From contig CM049312.1 in assembly GCA_026874595.1 (NCBI GenBank), forward strand, positions 49,233,429 to 49,297,428: a stretch of DNA of 64,000 nt, written 5' to 3'. Source of the DNA: Sipunculus nudus. Its lineage: Eukaryota > Annelida > Sipuncula > Golfingiida > Sipunculidae. Of the stretch, positions 47,916 through 60,223 are shown in pieces (position 1 is the stretch's first letter; every line of letters starts with the position of its first letter). The position numbers and the translations under genes were made by a program. The notes below the pieces were generated by a model that made no database searches, was not told the origin of the DNA, and saw only the letters and a program-made list of their open reading frames with translations.

Positions 47916-50135
47916 TCATTCATATAGCATTTCTAAAAAGGTTTTCATCTTCTTAAATTTTATCTGACGACGCTTAATGTGCATAAATTTCATGTAGCAC
48001 TCCAAATCATATTTCATACATGATATTAATCCCTCCTTGTTGGTGTTATATTTTTCATTTTACATTTGATCTTGTAGTTGTATATAAACCATGCTATTGT
48101 TGCTATACATTCTTCAATGTTATTTGTATTCTCATTCTCAAAATTGTAGCCGAACACAATAAGCTTCCATTGAAGTTTACAGTGGAAAACTTGTTCAAAC
48201 ATTCACCATATTGGCTTTACTATTTTACAAGTGTAAATAATATGTTCACTGTCTTCTATTTCTTGACATATTTCACACTGTTTGGAAATACTCTGATCCC
48301 ATTTATGTACACATTGGTTACAAGGATATTATGCAATATTTTATAATTAAATTCAGATAACTTGGCAATAGGCTCTTTTTGAATTTTTCTGTATATACAG
48401 TTTTTTTTTAAAATCATTACCATAGTTAAAGTTGAATTTTTTTTACCAGTATTTCTTTGAAACTGGCTCACAAAATTGTCTACACACATTTGTTTTATAT
48501 AAAAGCCTAGTGCTAAGTTTTTCAATACATACGGTGTTACCATTTATAAGAAAGTATTTGTTTACCTTCACCTGTCCAGATTATATATCCATATCTTTAC
48601 ACAATTCTTCAAACTTTCCTATTACTTTTTTAATTATATTATATTCACATATCCAATTTCTTCTTATTTTCAAACGTATATTCATATACATCTCTTTCTG
48701 TGATGAAACTTCCATAACAATCAAATAAATCATTTATAAACATGATTCCACTATCATCCAGCTGTTAAAGTGTAAACACTGCCCTTTAAATGTAAATTTC
48801 TTATTAAACCAGATTTGTTCTCTCAATAACTGTTGTCTACTAATTTTTGTAATGTGGATCTTGTCCACAATATTGACAAAGTCACACAAAACATCTTTAT
48901 AGAAAACTGGGATATTTTTCAAAATTTTAAGACATTTTACTTTGTACATTCCATTTAACAGAAAAGCATTTTTTTTACAGATACTGTTAAAGTAATACTG
49001 GCCTATAGAATTCATGGAACTCTTTTGTCCAAGGATTCTTTTAATCCAAGAAGACTTCAGTGCCTTTTCATACAGTATAACATCTATCATTTGAAGTCCT
49101 CCTTCACTATAACTGCCAATCAGTGTATCCCTTTTAATTCTATCTTTTGATTTCCATATAAACTTGAAAAACTTCTTTAATTTGCTGACAATATCTTTCT
49201 GCACCGGTAGTAATGTTAATGACATAGTAATATTCGGAAGCGCTAGTGTTTTCAATATTGTTATTTTGCCCTTCAAGGATAAATTTCTTTGCTTCCTGCT
49301 GCTAAGTAACAATTCTATCTTTTTCATTTTTTCCTTCTAATGAATAGAGTAACATGATTCTAAATCATTACCAACATGTATCCCTAAATATTTTACATAA
49401 CTTTTCACAATTTTAATACCACAAATATGTTCATTTTTGTTAATCTCAGACTGTAGTGGCCCTAGGATAATTGCCTCACATTTGGACCTATTTAATTTTA
49501 GTCCTGAGACTACACTAAACTGAGAAATAATGTTGAGGGTATTATTTAGGGAGTCCTTACCATCTAACAACAGTGCAGCATCATCAGCGTATTGAATCAT
49601 TGGTGAGCATGTCTCTCCATTTTTCAGTTTTATTGTTGAAAGATTCTGACATCTGTAATATTAATATGTAAAATTTCAGTTGCTAATATAAAAACCATCG
49701 CTGAAATAGGGCATCCTTGTCTTATCCCTGGTTTCATTTCCATTGGTTTAGTTAACCATCCATTATTTTTAACAACAAAGGTTGGTTTGTTGTACAAGAT
49801 CTCCAGCCATTTCTTGAAATGTGTTCCGAAGTTAAACTTTGCCATACATTTTAACAAAAAATCATGATTTAAGCTGTCAAAAGCTTTTGTATAATCCAGG
49901 AAACAAATTACTGCACTTTTAGTGTTATCCTTACAGTATTCTAAAAAATCTAATACATATCTGCAGTTATTGCCTATGTAACGGCCTTTTATGTACGCTG
50001 TTTGTTCGGGAGGGATAATTGACTCATAACTTTTTGCAATCGGTTAGCAAGTACAAATGCCAGAATTTAATAATCTGTATTGGTAATACTAATGGGTCTA
50101 TAGTTCGTAAGTTTTTTTTTTTTTTTCACCTTTTT
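47916..50135 (-). pseudogene. L1-like ORF2, reverse transcriptase and C-terminal region
   Basis: RT motifs run in order on the minus strand: RPISITNTDY, ICFLDYTKAFDSLNHDFL (motif A Asp), MKPGIRQGCPISAMVF (motif B), IQYADDAALLLDG (motif C) and VKYLGIHVG. Then come NLSLKGKITILKTLALPN, FFKFIWKSKDRIKRDTLI and GSYSEGGLQMIDVILYEKAL, characteristic of L1/Tx1-type ORF2. Further on are IMFINDLFDCYGSFITE and a C-terminal CEICQEIEDSEHIIYTC (C-x2-C-x7-H-x4-C). The frame ends with TGA at 47916-47918. Stops and frameshifts near 50085, 49600-49650, 49330 and 48740 break it. Confidence 0.9.
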
Positions 50136-52144
50136 AGCTCAGCTGACTATAAGTCATCTGAGCTATAGTCGTGGTCCATTGTCCGTCGTCCGTCCGTCTG
50201 TCTGTCCGTCCGTAGATGTGGCACGTTTTGAAACCGTAAGACCTAGGAATCCAAAATTCGGCATAGTGTTAGATGTCCCAAAGATCTCCTACCAAGCCGA
50301 AAACTGGGTCTTTAAGACTTTGTTCCTTTGAAAAATTAAGGAAAAACCTCAATTTTTTATTAAAAACCTATTTTCACACTTCAGGGCTGCCTAATATCAA
50401 AACCACACATCTGTTTTTCCTCATATTTACCATAAATATTCCTCTATATAGTTCCTATGTACATGCCTGAAATTATGTCTGTATTATATAATTTAAGAAA
50501 GTTATGGGCCAGAACATAATGCATTTTGTAAAAAATCAGGAAAGATATTTGATCACTTAACACAAAACTTGTTAAAGCTATGGACTTTTTTTTCAAGTAA
50601 TATAACTTTAATTAATCAAAATTAAATTGTATACCCAAAATTAGATCAAAATCTTTAAAAATTTTTAAAATATTTACAAAAATAAAAAATTAGTACCTTA
50701 AATTTTGCCTAACTTTGATCATGGCACGTTTTTTTCCTGTAAGTACTGTGGATTTGATTTTCCCTTCAACAAGGGGTTTGCTGAAGCTAGAGATTTTTTG
50801 TCAGGGATGTAACATTATTCAATCAAGATTCAATTGAATACCCAAAATTAGTTTTGAATTTTTAGTTTAGAAAGAAATTGGCCAAAAATTGTAGCTTTTA
50901 TTAATGTTTTTATGAGACCATGTCAGACCTTGGCTCTCTCCAGCCACTCTTGAGTCACCTGTATGTTGACCTTGTTGAACTTTCAGCAAATTATGCACGC
51001 TTGAGGCGAGGCATATACTGGGGCAGCCAGGCAGCTTATGGCCAGCCACAGTTGATCCAGGTGTCCAACCCAACTCATCTAGTAGTTTTAACCAACAACA
51101 TAACAATAAACAATAAATTAATCAATTTTTATTGGTTTTTAATAACAAATTAAAGAAAAAAAGAAAAGGAATTTGTTAGTTTATAATAATAGGGAATTAA
51201 CTTGCAGTTACTGATGATATAAGAATCTTGTATCGATGGATAGAATGTCACGTATTCCATATAACACCATGCAGTCACCTATGGCATTTTTCAGTTCAAT
51301 TTCAATAATAAAAAAGTAAATCACATTTTTCATTACTAATCATTAGGGATCATATGAAGGGAATTAATGATAGACAAAGATGCAGTTGATAATATTAATC
51401 TAGATTCCTACTGTGTCTAGTGTGTACATTGATGTGAAATTAGTCCAAAATGAATATATCACATTTATTTTTTTTTAATATAAATAAAAGCCATAAAACC
51501 AGGTACTTATGATCATTATGTAAATGTGTGAATTTTGTACATTCTGGATTCTCAACACCATTGTTTGGTGAAAACTGAATAAATACCAGACATGGTGGGA
51601 ATACTTTGCAATTGTATTTAAATATGATTATGAATATGTACTCCATTATAAAATTTCTTGCATAAAGAATGGGAATTCAGGTAAAATTGAAGGTATATGA
51701 ATACCAGTGCAAATACTTTCCAAATGTATTCATGAATGCATTCATGAATATATTCTTTAATATTATTTTAAAAATCATTTCAGTTGTGTTTTATTTTAAA
51801 AATCATACAATTCCCTTAACATTTTAAGTAAAAATTATATCTGGGACAATATTTGTAATTTTTTTAATAAATAATTAAACTCTTATATTATATGTTCTGC
51901 TTATAAGTTATATGGCCAAGTCAAAATCTGTGTGACAATAGTACTGCATTTGTTAATAAAAAAAATGAAATCAGTTCTCTTCTCTGTCTCCAAAGGTACT
52001 ATCAAAATCATACATAAGCTAAACAACAACAACTCATAATAAAGCTTATACTTATTACCACACAAAACCAGCATGTGCCTCAATTCTAAATCATATTTTT
52101 TTATCATATATAACAGCTGAGCGCCGTGACCCATAGGTCCCTTG
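50136..52144 (+). mobile_element. Family 1 element inserted in the reverse-transcriptase gene
   Basis: A complete-looking 2.0-kb copy with head AGCTCAGCTGACTATAAGTC and GTCCGTCGTCCGTCCGTCTG run. The body holds the shared AACCAACAACATAACAATAA, and the tail GCGCCGTGACCCATAGGTCC ends with CTTG. It splits the L1 codons LFKKG; the host site CACCTTTTT/AAATAG is restored when the element is removed, with only T bases ambiguous at the ends. Confidence 0.88.
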
Positions 52145-52630
52145 TTTAAATAGAAGAGTAACTACAGCCCTTTTCATCGATTTACACATTTCTCCAGACT
52201 CAAATGTCTCATTTATCATGGAACAATAGTGTTTTCTAAGAAAAGGCCAAAAACATTTGTAAAATTCCTGACTTAAACCATCTAATCCAGGACTTATTTT
52301 TTTTTAAGTTAAGATACTACAAGGTCACATTCCTTTTCAGAGATTTGTCCTTCGCAAGATCTTTTATCTCTGTCCGATAGTGAATTTTCCATTGTAGTTT
52401 TATTCAGGTAGGAAGATACTTCATGCTTATTTATAAAATCTGATGAGTATAGGCTTTCATAATAATCACATATTTTCTTAAGAATACAATTGTTACTATT
52501 GTCTATTGTCTGATATGACATTTGCAGTCTGCCTTTGTGATTCTAATCTTAAAAAAATAACTGGTACTTTTTTCTCCAAATCCCACCACTTAACACGGGA
52601 ACGAACTCTTGCACCCTCAGCTCTTTCATT
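52145..52630 (-). pseudogene. L1-like ORF2, linker before the reverse transcriptase
   Basis: This reads ERAEGARVRSRVKWWDLE, ILKKICDYYESLYSSDF, ISEKECDLVVS, then MINETFESGEMCKSMKRAVV and TLLFK, which match the L1-type region just before the first RT motif. It is cut inside the LFKKG stretch by the family 1 insertion. About 80-100 codons expected between this piece and the endonuclease piece are missing. Confidence 0.82.
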
Positions 52631-55600
52631 GTATCGCAAAACATAGTCTGGAGATACAATGGTTTAGGCACGGTCGCGCCGCCGCCGTCGCCGCAGAGAT
52701 TTCTTTTGGACACAATAACTCAAAAAATATTTCACAGTTCTTTACCAAACTTGGTATATGTATAGATATGGGCGAGAGGACGACGCCTATTAAAAATGAG
52801 GTCATGACCTCAACTAGGAGAGTGACCTTGACCTTGAATAGGTTCAGTTTTGGGGAAAATCACACAAATTCTGAAATATCTCAAGAAAACTTGCATGGAT
52901 TGATCCCAAAATCAAGTTGATCAAAGATCATGGATAGGGTTGTCATGTTCCAGAAACTGGTGGCGCCACCTATTATTCTTTACTTGTTTTCATGCCGTTT
53001 AATATCCCCAAAATTGCTACTTGACAGTACTGTGAGCATTATAAGTCAAAAACTAATGGACAGATTTCTTTCATATTATGCAAATACATAGATATGGGTT
53101 ATGGGATGATGTTTATTTAAATTGGGGTCATGACCTTTCCTATGAGAGTGGCCTTGACCTTGAATATTGCCATATATGGTGAAAATCACACAAAATCATT
53201 AATTTCTCAATAAGGGATGCATGCATTGGTCCAAAAATCAACTTGACCGAAAATCTTGGATAGTAATGTCATGTACCGGAAACAGGTGGCGCCACCTGTT
53301 ATTCTTTTACTTGTTTTCGTGCCGTTTAATACCCCATCATTGCCACTTATCAGTACATTTATAACCTGTGAGCATTATAAGTCAAAAACTAATGGACAGA
53401 TTTCTTTCATATTATGCATATACATAGACATGGGTTATGGGATGATGTATATATAAATTGGGGTCATGAACTTTCCTATTAGAGTGGCCTTGACCTTGAA
53501 TATTGCCATATATGGTGAAAATTACACAAAATCATTAATTTCTCAATAAGGGATGCATGCATTGGTCCAAAACTCAACATGTTCGAAGATCTTGGAAAGT
53601 ATTGTCATGTACCGGAAACAGGTGGCGCCACCTGTAATTCTTTTACTTGTTTTGTGCCGTTTAATACCCCATCATTGCCATATATCAGTACTGTGAGCAT
53701 TATAAGTAAAAAACTAATGGACAAATTTCTTTCATATTATGCATATACATGGATATGGGTTATAGGATAATGTTTATTTGAATAGGGGTCATGACCCTTT
53801 CCAATGAGTGGCCTTGACCTTGAATATTGCCATATATGGTGAAAATCACACAAAATCATTAATTTCTCAATAAGGGATGCATGCATTGGTCCAAAAATCA
53901 ACTTGACCGAAGATCTTGGATAGTAATGTCATGAACCGGAAACAGGTGGCGCCACCTGTTATTCTTTTACTTGTTTTCGTGCCGTTTAATACCCCATCAT
54001 TGCCACTTATCAGTACATTTATAACCTGTGAGCATTATAAGTCAAAAACTAATGGACAGATTTCTTTCATATTATGCATATACATAGACATGGGTTATGG
54101 GATGATGTATATATAAATTGGGGTCATGACCTTTCCTATTAGAGTGGCCTTGACCTTGAATATTGCCATATATGGTGAAAATTACACAAAATCATTAATA
54201 TCTCAATAAGGGATGCATGCATTGGTCCAAAAATCAACATGTTCGAAGATCTTGGAAAGTATTGTCATGTACCGGAAACAGGTGGCGCCACCTGTAATTC
54301 TTTTACTTGTTTTGTGCCGTTTAAAACCCCATCATTGCCATATATCAGTACTGTGAGCATTATAAGTCAAAAACTAATGGACAAATTTCTTTCATATTAT
54401 GCATATACATGGATATGGGTTATAGGATAATGTTTATTTGAATAGGGGTCATGACCTTTCCAGTGAGTGGCCTTGACCTTGAATATTGCCATATATGGTG
54501 AAAATCACACAAAATCATTAATTTCCCAATAAGGGATGCATGCATTGGTCCAAAAATCAACTTGACCGAAGATCTTGGATAGTAATGTCATGTACCGGAA
54601 ACAGGTGGCGCCACCTGTTATTCTTTTACTTGTTTTCGTGCCGTTTAATACCCTATCATTGCCACTTAACAGTACATTTATAACCTGTGAGCATTATAAG
54701 TCAAAAACTAATGGACAGATTGCTAGTGTTATGCAGTTTGCTAGAGCTCAGCTCCCGAGCTTCAGCTCTAAGTTCCTTAAATTTGGCATACAGTTAGATT
54801 TCTCCAAAATCCCCTACCATGCCAAGAATTTGGTCACTAGGACTTAATTCCTTCGAGATATCAAAGAAAAACTTCATTTTTCCATTAAAAACCCAATGTT
54901 ACACTTTAAGACTGCCTAATATCAAAACCACTGATCTGACTTTGATCATATATAATATTCATATTTTTCTATACATTCACTATGCACATGCCAGAAATGA
55001 TGTCAGTATTGTGTATTTTTTTAAGTTATGGGCCCAAACATAATGCACTTTGTAAAAAATCAAGAAATATATTTACTCCCTTAACAAGGGCATTGCTGAA
55101 GCGAGAGATTTTTTTTGTCAGGGATGTAACATTATTTAATCAAGATTCAATTGAATACCCAAAATTAGTTCTGAATTTTTCAAATTTTATAAGTTATTAG
55201 TATAAATATAAAATTAGTACCTTAAATTTTGCCCATCTGTGACCAAGGCACGTTTGTTTCCCGTGAGCACTGTTGATATAATTTTCATATCATGCACACA
55301 TGAGGATTTCAGCTTTTTAGTTTAGAAAGCTGAAAGAAATTTGCCAAATATTGTAGCTTTTATTAATGTTTTTTATGAGACCCTGTCAGACTTTGGCTCT
55401 CTCCAGCCCCTCTTGAGTCACCTGTATGTTGACCTTGTTGACCTTTCATCAAATTATGCACCCTTGAGGGGAGAATCCAGGCAGCTTATGGCCAGCCACA
55501 GTTGATCCAGGTGTTCAACCCAACTCATCTAGTAGTTTTAACCAACAACATAACAATAAACAATAAATTAATAAATTTTTATTGGTTTTTAATAACAAAT

Positions 55601-56590
55601 TAAAGAAAAATAGAAAAGGAATTTGTTAGTTTATAATAACAGGAAATTAACTTGCAGTTACTGATGATATAAGAATCTTGTATCGATGGGTAGAATGTCA
55701 CATATTCCAAATAACACCATGCAGTCACCTATGGCATTTTTCAGTTCATTTTAAATGATAAAGAAGTAAATCATATCATTCATTACTAATCATTAAGGAT
55801 TATATGAAGGAAATTAATGATAGACAAAGATGCAGTTGATAATATTAATCTAGATTCCTACTGTGTCTAGTGTGTACATTGATGTGAAATTAGTCCAAAA
55901 TGAATTTTTTACAGTTATTTTTTAATATAAATAAAAGCCATAAAACCAGGTACTTATGATCATTATTTAAATGTGTGAAATTTGTATATTCTGGATTCTC
56001 AACATCATTGTTTGGTGAAAACTGAATAAATACCAGACATGGTGCGAATACTTTGTAATTGTATTTAAATACGAATATGATTATGTACTCCATTATAAAA
56101 TTTCTTGCATAAAGAATGGGAATTCAGGTAAAAATGAAAGTATATGAATACTCGTGCAAATACTTTCAAAATGTATTCATGAATGCATTCATGAATATAA
56201 TCTTTAATATTATTTTAATAATCATATCAGTTATATTTCATTTTAAAAAATCATATGATTCTCTTAATATTTTTAATAAAAATTATATTTGGGATAATAT
56301 TTGTAATTTTTTTTAATAAATAGTTAAACTCTTATATTATATGTTCTTCTTATAAGTTATATGGCCAAGTCAAAATCTGTGTGACAGTAGTACTCCATTT
56401 GTTAATAAAATAAATGAAATCAATCCTCTTCCCTGTCTCCAAAGGTACTATCAAAATCATACATAAGCTAAACAACAACTCATAATACAGCTTATATTTA
56501 TTACCACACAAAACCAGCATGTGCCTCATTTCTAAATAATATTTTTTTATCATATATAACAGCTGAGCGTCGTGACCCATAGGTCCCTTG
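52631..56590 (+). mobile_element. Composite insertion: family 2 head and array joined to family 1 tail
   Basis: It begins with GTATCGCAAAACATAGTC and GGAGATAC (family 2 head), then six units of ~324-336 bp, each with one GGTGGCGCCACC (52959, 53284, 53620, 53944, 54280, 54603). The 660-bp dimer at 53256 is repeated almost unchanged at 53916 and again in part at 54575. At 54721 it switches abruptly to family 1 body (GCTAGTGTTATGCAGTTTGC) and ends with a family 1 tail (GTCGTGACCCATAGGTCCC, CTTG at 56587-56590). Confidence 0.8.
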
Positions 56591-57103
56591 TTATATACTT
56601 TTTTCAATGTTGGTTTGTTCTTTAAAAACATTTCCATCTCCTTGACATATTGTGCATTTTCTAAAAGGCTAACATTAAATTTCCAATAATTAGGACCTCT
56701 ACAGGTATCTTTTCTTTGAATTTCCACATAAATAGCCTTGTGGTCTGGTATAGTGTTTGTTCTAGTTCCACTAACTAATTACACACTTTTATAATTCTTG
56801 ACAGTGTATAGTAGACTGATAAGCATATTGTCAATTCTACTTTTATAATCACTTCCACGTTCATAAGTATAATCAGTTGCATCATTTCCAAATTTAACCT
56901 AAAAAACATCATGCAACCTAAGGTCTACAATAAACTCTAAAAAAGCTCTACTATCCTTTCCTTGGTCTGCATATGGTCCTGTTCTGTCACATGTATGAAG
57001 GTAAATGTTAAAATCTCCTGCAATACACAAATTATTTTCATTCAGTGCATGTTGTTTTACCCATCCAACAGTGTAACTATAAAAACTTTCCAACAGTGTA
57101 TTT
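56591..57103 (-). pseudogene. L1-like ORF2, APE endonuclease C-terminal part
   Basis: This reads NTLLESFYSYTVGWV, then NNLCIAGDFNIYLHTCDRTG (GDFN motif), FLEFIVDLRLHDVF, and after a frameshift PDHKAIYVEI (the catalytic DH), then RGPNYWKFNVSLLENAQY. This is the canonical order of L1-type endonuclease motifs. It ends at KKVYN against the next insertion. Confidence 0.88.
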
Positions 57104-58561
57104 GTATCCGCCAAAACAGAGTTTTGCGGATACTATGTTTTCAGCTGCACGCCGCCACCGCCGCCGCCGCGTAGGTGTCCGGAGAACTCCTCCGTAACCG
57201 CTGGGCGGAATTTTACGAAACCCAGGATTATGTTCGGGTCAAATGTGAACTGCTGCGCCAAGATTTTGTTTTGACCTCTGACCTTTCCTCTGCGCTCTGC
57301 GTCCGTTTGTGCGTCTGTTTCCACACATAAACCAACATATCTCAGGAACCGTTTGACCGATCAGGAAAATTTTTTTGCACAAATGTAGCCCTTGGAGAGC
57401 TTTATAACATACACAAAAAATGGTGGCGCCACCTGCAACCATGTTTACACAGTGTCCATCTGTTCGTCTGCCTTGGGTTAAAATCACTCATTTCTCTGCA
57501 GTGACTAGACTAATTCACCTGAAATGGGCATGCGTAAACATCCTGGATAGCTTTTCTAATTTTATGACAGGTGGCACCACCTACATTCACGTTTACGCTG
57601 CAGACATCCAAGCTCATATCTCGGGAACCGTTTGACCGATCAGGAAAATTTTTTTGCACAAATGTAGCCCTTGGAGAGCTTTATAACATACATAAAAAAT
57701 GGTGGCGCCACCTGCAACCATGTTTGCACAGTGACCATCTGTTCGTCTGCCTTGGGTTAAAATCACTCATATCTCTGCAGTGACTTGACTAATTCACCTG
57801 AATTCGGCATGCTAATACATCATGGATAGCTTTTCTGATTTTATGACAGGTGGTGCCACCTACATTCACGTTTTACGCTGCAGACATCCAAGCTCATAAC
57901 TCGGGAACCGTTTGACCGATTGGGCCAAAATTTTGCATGTGTATAGATCTCACATAGCTCTTCATCATATGCAAAACTGGTGGCGCCACCTGCAGCCATT
58001 TTTGCACAGCTCCTGTCTGTTTCTCTGCCATGGGATAAAATCACTCATATCTCGGCAGTGGTTTGACATATCTGCCTAAAATTTTGCAGGTTTATACATC
58101 CCCGACAGCTCTCTTGATTTTATGACAGGTGGCACCACCTGCATTCTAGTTTATGCAGCAGACATCCAAGCTCATATCTTTGGAACCGTTTGACTGATTG
58201 GGCCAAAGTTTTGCATGTGTATAGTTCTCGCATAGCTCTTTATCATACGCAAAACTGGTGGCGTCACCTGCAACCATTTTTGCTCAGCGTCCATCTGTTT
58301 GTCTGCCACGGGCTAAAATCACTCATATACATGTAGTGGTTTGACTTATCTGCCTTAAATTTTGCATATGTATACAACTTGGACGACTTTCTGGATTTTG
58401 TGGTAGGGGGGGCAACCTACATACACAATTTGGCTACAGACATCCATGCTAATATGCAACTCTATTTCCCCTTGCCACTCAATCCATGCCTCACTTCACC
58501 CGTTCCACTCTGATTTAGGCGGATACATGTAGTCGCTTGTCGACTACCTGTATTCTTGTTT
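57104..58561 (+). mobile_element. Family 2-type element inserted in the endonuclease region, with ~279-bp units
   Basis: The head stem-loop GTATCCGC-CAAAACAGAGTTTTG-CGGATAC (57104-57133) is followed by a CGCCGCCACCGCCGCCGCCG run. About 3.5 units of ~279 bp follow; each carries two palindromes of the GGTGGCGCCACC type (57422, 57569, 57701, 57848, 57979, 58127, 58257). The end is the hairpin GTAGTCG-CTTGT-CGACTAC (58529-58547), then CTGTATTCTTGTTT. There is no target duplication beyond a T or two. Confidence 0.85.
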
Positions 58562-58936
58562 GTTTGGAGCATACAGTGAAACTAATGAGTATATTGTATT
58601 AGAAACTTCCAAATTAATCATAACTAATCTGCCTTCCTTATCTTGGACAGTATTTAAAATATTACAATCGAAGTCTTTATTAATCAAGATAGCCATTCCT
58701 CTGCTGTGGGAGCTATCAGTGTAAGAATAAAAAAATTTTCCTGGCCACCCTGACGTTATAATTTAATAATTACTAACAGTACAATAGGTTTCCTGCAAAA
58801 ATATGACATCAATTTTTTTTTTCTTCTATCCATAAAAAGCTTTTTTCTCTTTATGTAATTTTGAAGTCCATGCACATTTAATGAAATACATTTTATAGAA
58901 AATGCTGTAACTTTTTATAGATAATGCTGTAGCCAT
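58562..58936 (-). pseudogene. L1-like ORF2, APE endonuclease N-terminal part
   Basis: After the ATG at 58936 (16 bases beyond the ORF1 stop) the fragment shows VIFLQETYCTV (the conserved Q-E-T of the nicking endonuclease), SRGMAILINKDFD and SLVSLYAPN, in the usual order. At least one frameshift and one stop are present. It is cut after YAPN by the insertion 57104-58561. Confidence 0.85.
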
Positions 58937-58952
58937 TGTTCAAGATCAAGTC

Positions 58953-60223
58953 CTACTTCTTTTTTCCCGTCCTCTTAACTTGCTGCTGGATTTCTTCAGG
59001 ACCAGGTGACTTACCACTGGATGCAGATGATAATCTTGTTATTATCTGTGGGCCTACCAGGGTATCATGATCTGGGTTGCCCTCTTTGGGTATCTGGTCA
59101 CTCATGGACATGAGAATAGCTCCATACTGGTTTCTCCCTGGCCACGCCTGAGGCCTTGTATTAGCACAGAGATCAAAGGTCAGGCCTGTTCCCAAAAGAG
59201 ATCACCTACCTTCGGGTTAACAAGAACCTTAGATCCAGATTGAAGCAAGGCTTCTGTAAATGATTCACTGCACTTCTGCTTCCTGTTTAGAATGTCAGTC
59301 ATCACCTTGATTTTCTGAGACTCCCAACCTGCATCAGATTTTACCAGGGTTGATAATTCCCTGACCTCATATGGACTCTCAGATTCTTTTATTTTTGCAG
59401 ACACATCAAGCCGTCCTGAACGTATTGCTCTTGTGTATTGAAATGCTTGCTCCACACTTTCAAAGTCAAGTCCACTGAAGGTTTCCTGGTGAAAAGATGA
59501 AAGAGGGTCACTGGCAGCAAATACAGATTTAACATTGTCTCTGTTGTCAAGATAATCTTTACATTCAGGTGATACCTCAATATGGCCAGAGCTTTTACAT
59601 ACTGCACAGGCCCTGGCATTAGGGCATTTACTCCTCCAGTGTCCACTCTGACAGCAGTTTCTACATACTGTATGAGCTGAATTGTCTGCTTGATGTTTAT
59701 GGAAAATATAGCACTTGAATCCTCCACAAACAGCCTTGCGTGGTAATGGGTTTTCTTTCAATTTCAGTTCAAACACATAAGCATATCTGTCTCCATTCTT
59801 CATGGAAGTTTTCCTTCATCATCTCTAATGTGTCCATATTTCAAGTCACTACAGAGTTCAGCACCCAGCTCCTCAAGCATTGATTTAATTTCATCATTAT
59901 TGAAAGACAAAGGAATGTCCTTCACAGTGACCTTTATTGTGCTTTTGGATGGATCCTTATTTCCAGATGCAAATGGGTTTTGATCAAAAATTGGTACTAG
60001 CTGATTTTTAATGGTAATTCCTTCTGTTAGAAGTTTGGTTCTGTATTCCTCTGATTTTAAGTAAGTCCTCCACAGGCCCCCTACCTTTGGCAGCCTTCAT
60101 TACCCTCAAAGGTTATGCACTCACCACTGCCCTGGACATTCTGTAAGGGGTCAATGGGCTTTGTTCAGACAAAACAATGTCTCTTTCACGGATGAATACA
60201 GGAAGCACAGCTGTTTCTCTCAT
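58953..60223 (-). pseudogene. L1-like ORF1: RRM-like region, two CCHC knuckles, NADAR-like domain
   Basis: ORF1 of L1-type elements encodes the nucleic-acid chaperone of the retrotransposition particle. The N-terminus has GLWRTYLKSEEYRTKLL and STIKVTVKDIPLSF, an RRM-type start. The next frame (59803-59180, 207 codons) has PLPRKAVCGGFKCYIFHKHQ, then a C-x2-C-x4-H-x4-C knuckle at residues 47-60 and C-x2-C-x4-H-x6-C at 66-81. From about residue 93 it reads as NADAR: DFESVEQAFQYTRAI, GWESQKIKVMTDIL and VGDLFW. After a one-base frameshift at about 59191 the domain continues as GTGLTFDLC and WPGRNQYGAILMSM. Other shifts lie near 59805 and in the first 60 codons. The ATG at 60223 is the likely start. 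The NADAR match is from motif memory, not a search. Confidence 0.75.

Noticed and set aside
53256-54847. Three similar 66-90 codon frames (DSNVMYRKQVAPPVILLL type)
   Set aside because: They repeat because of the 660-bp tandem unit. The frame overlaps the GGTGGCGCCACC palindrome and shows no domain or start context.
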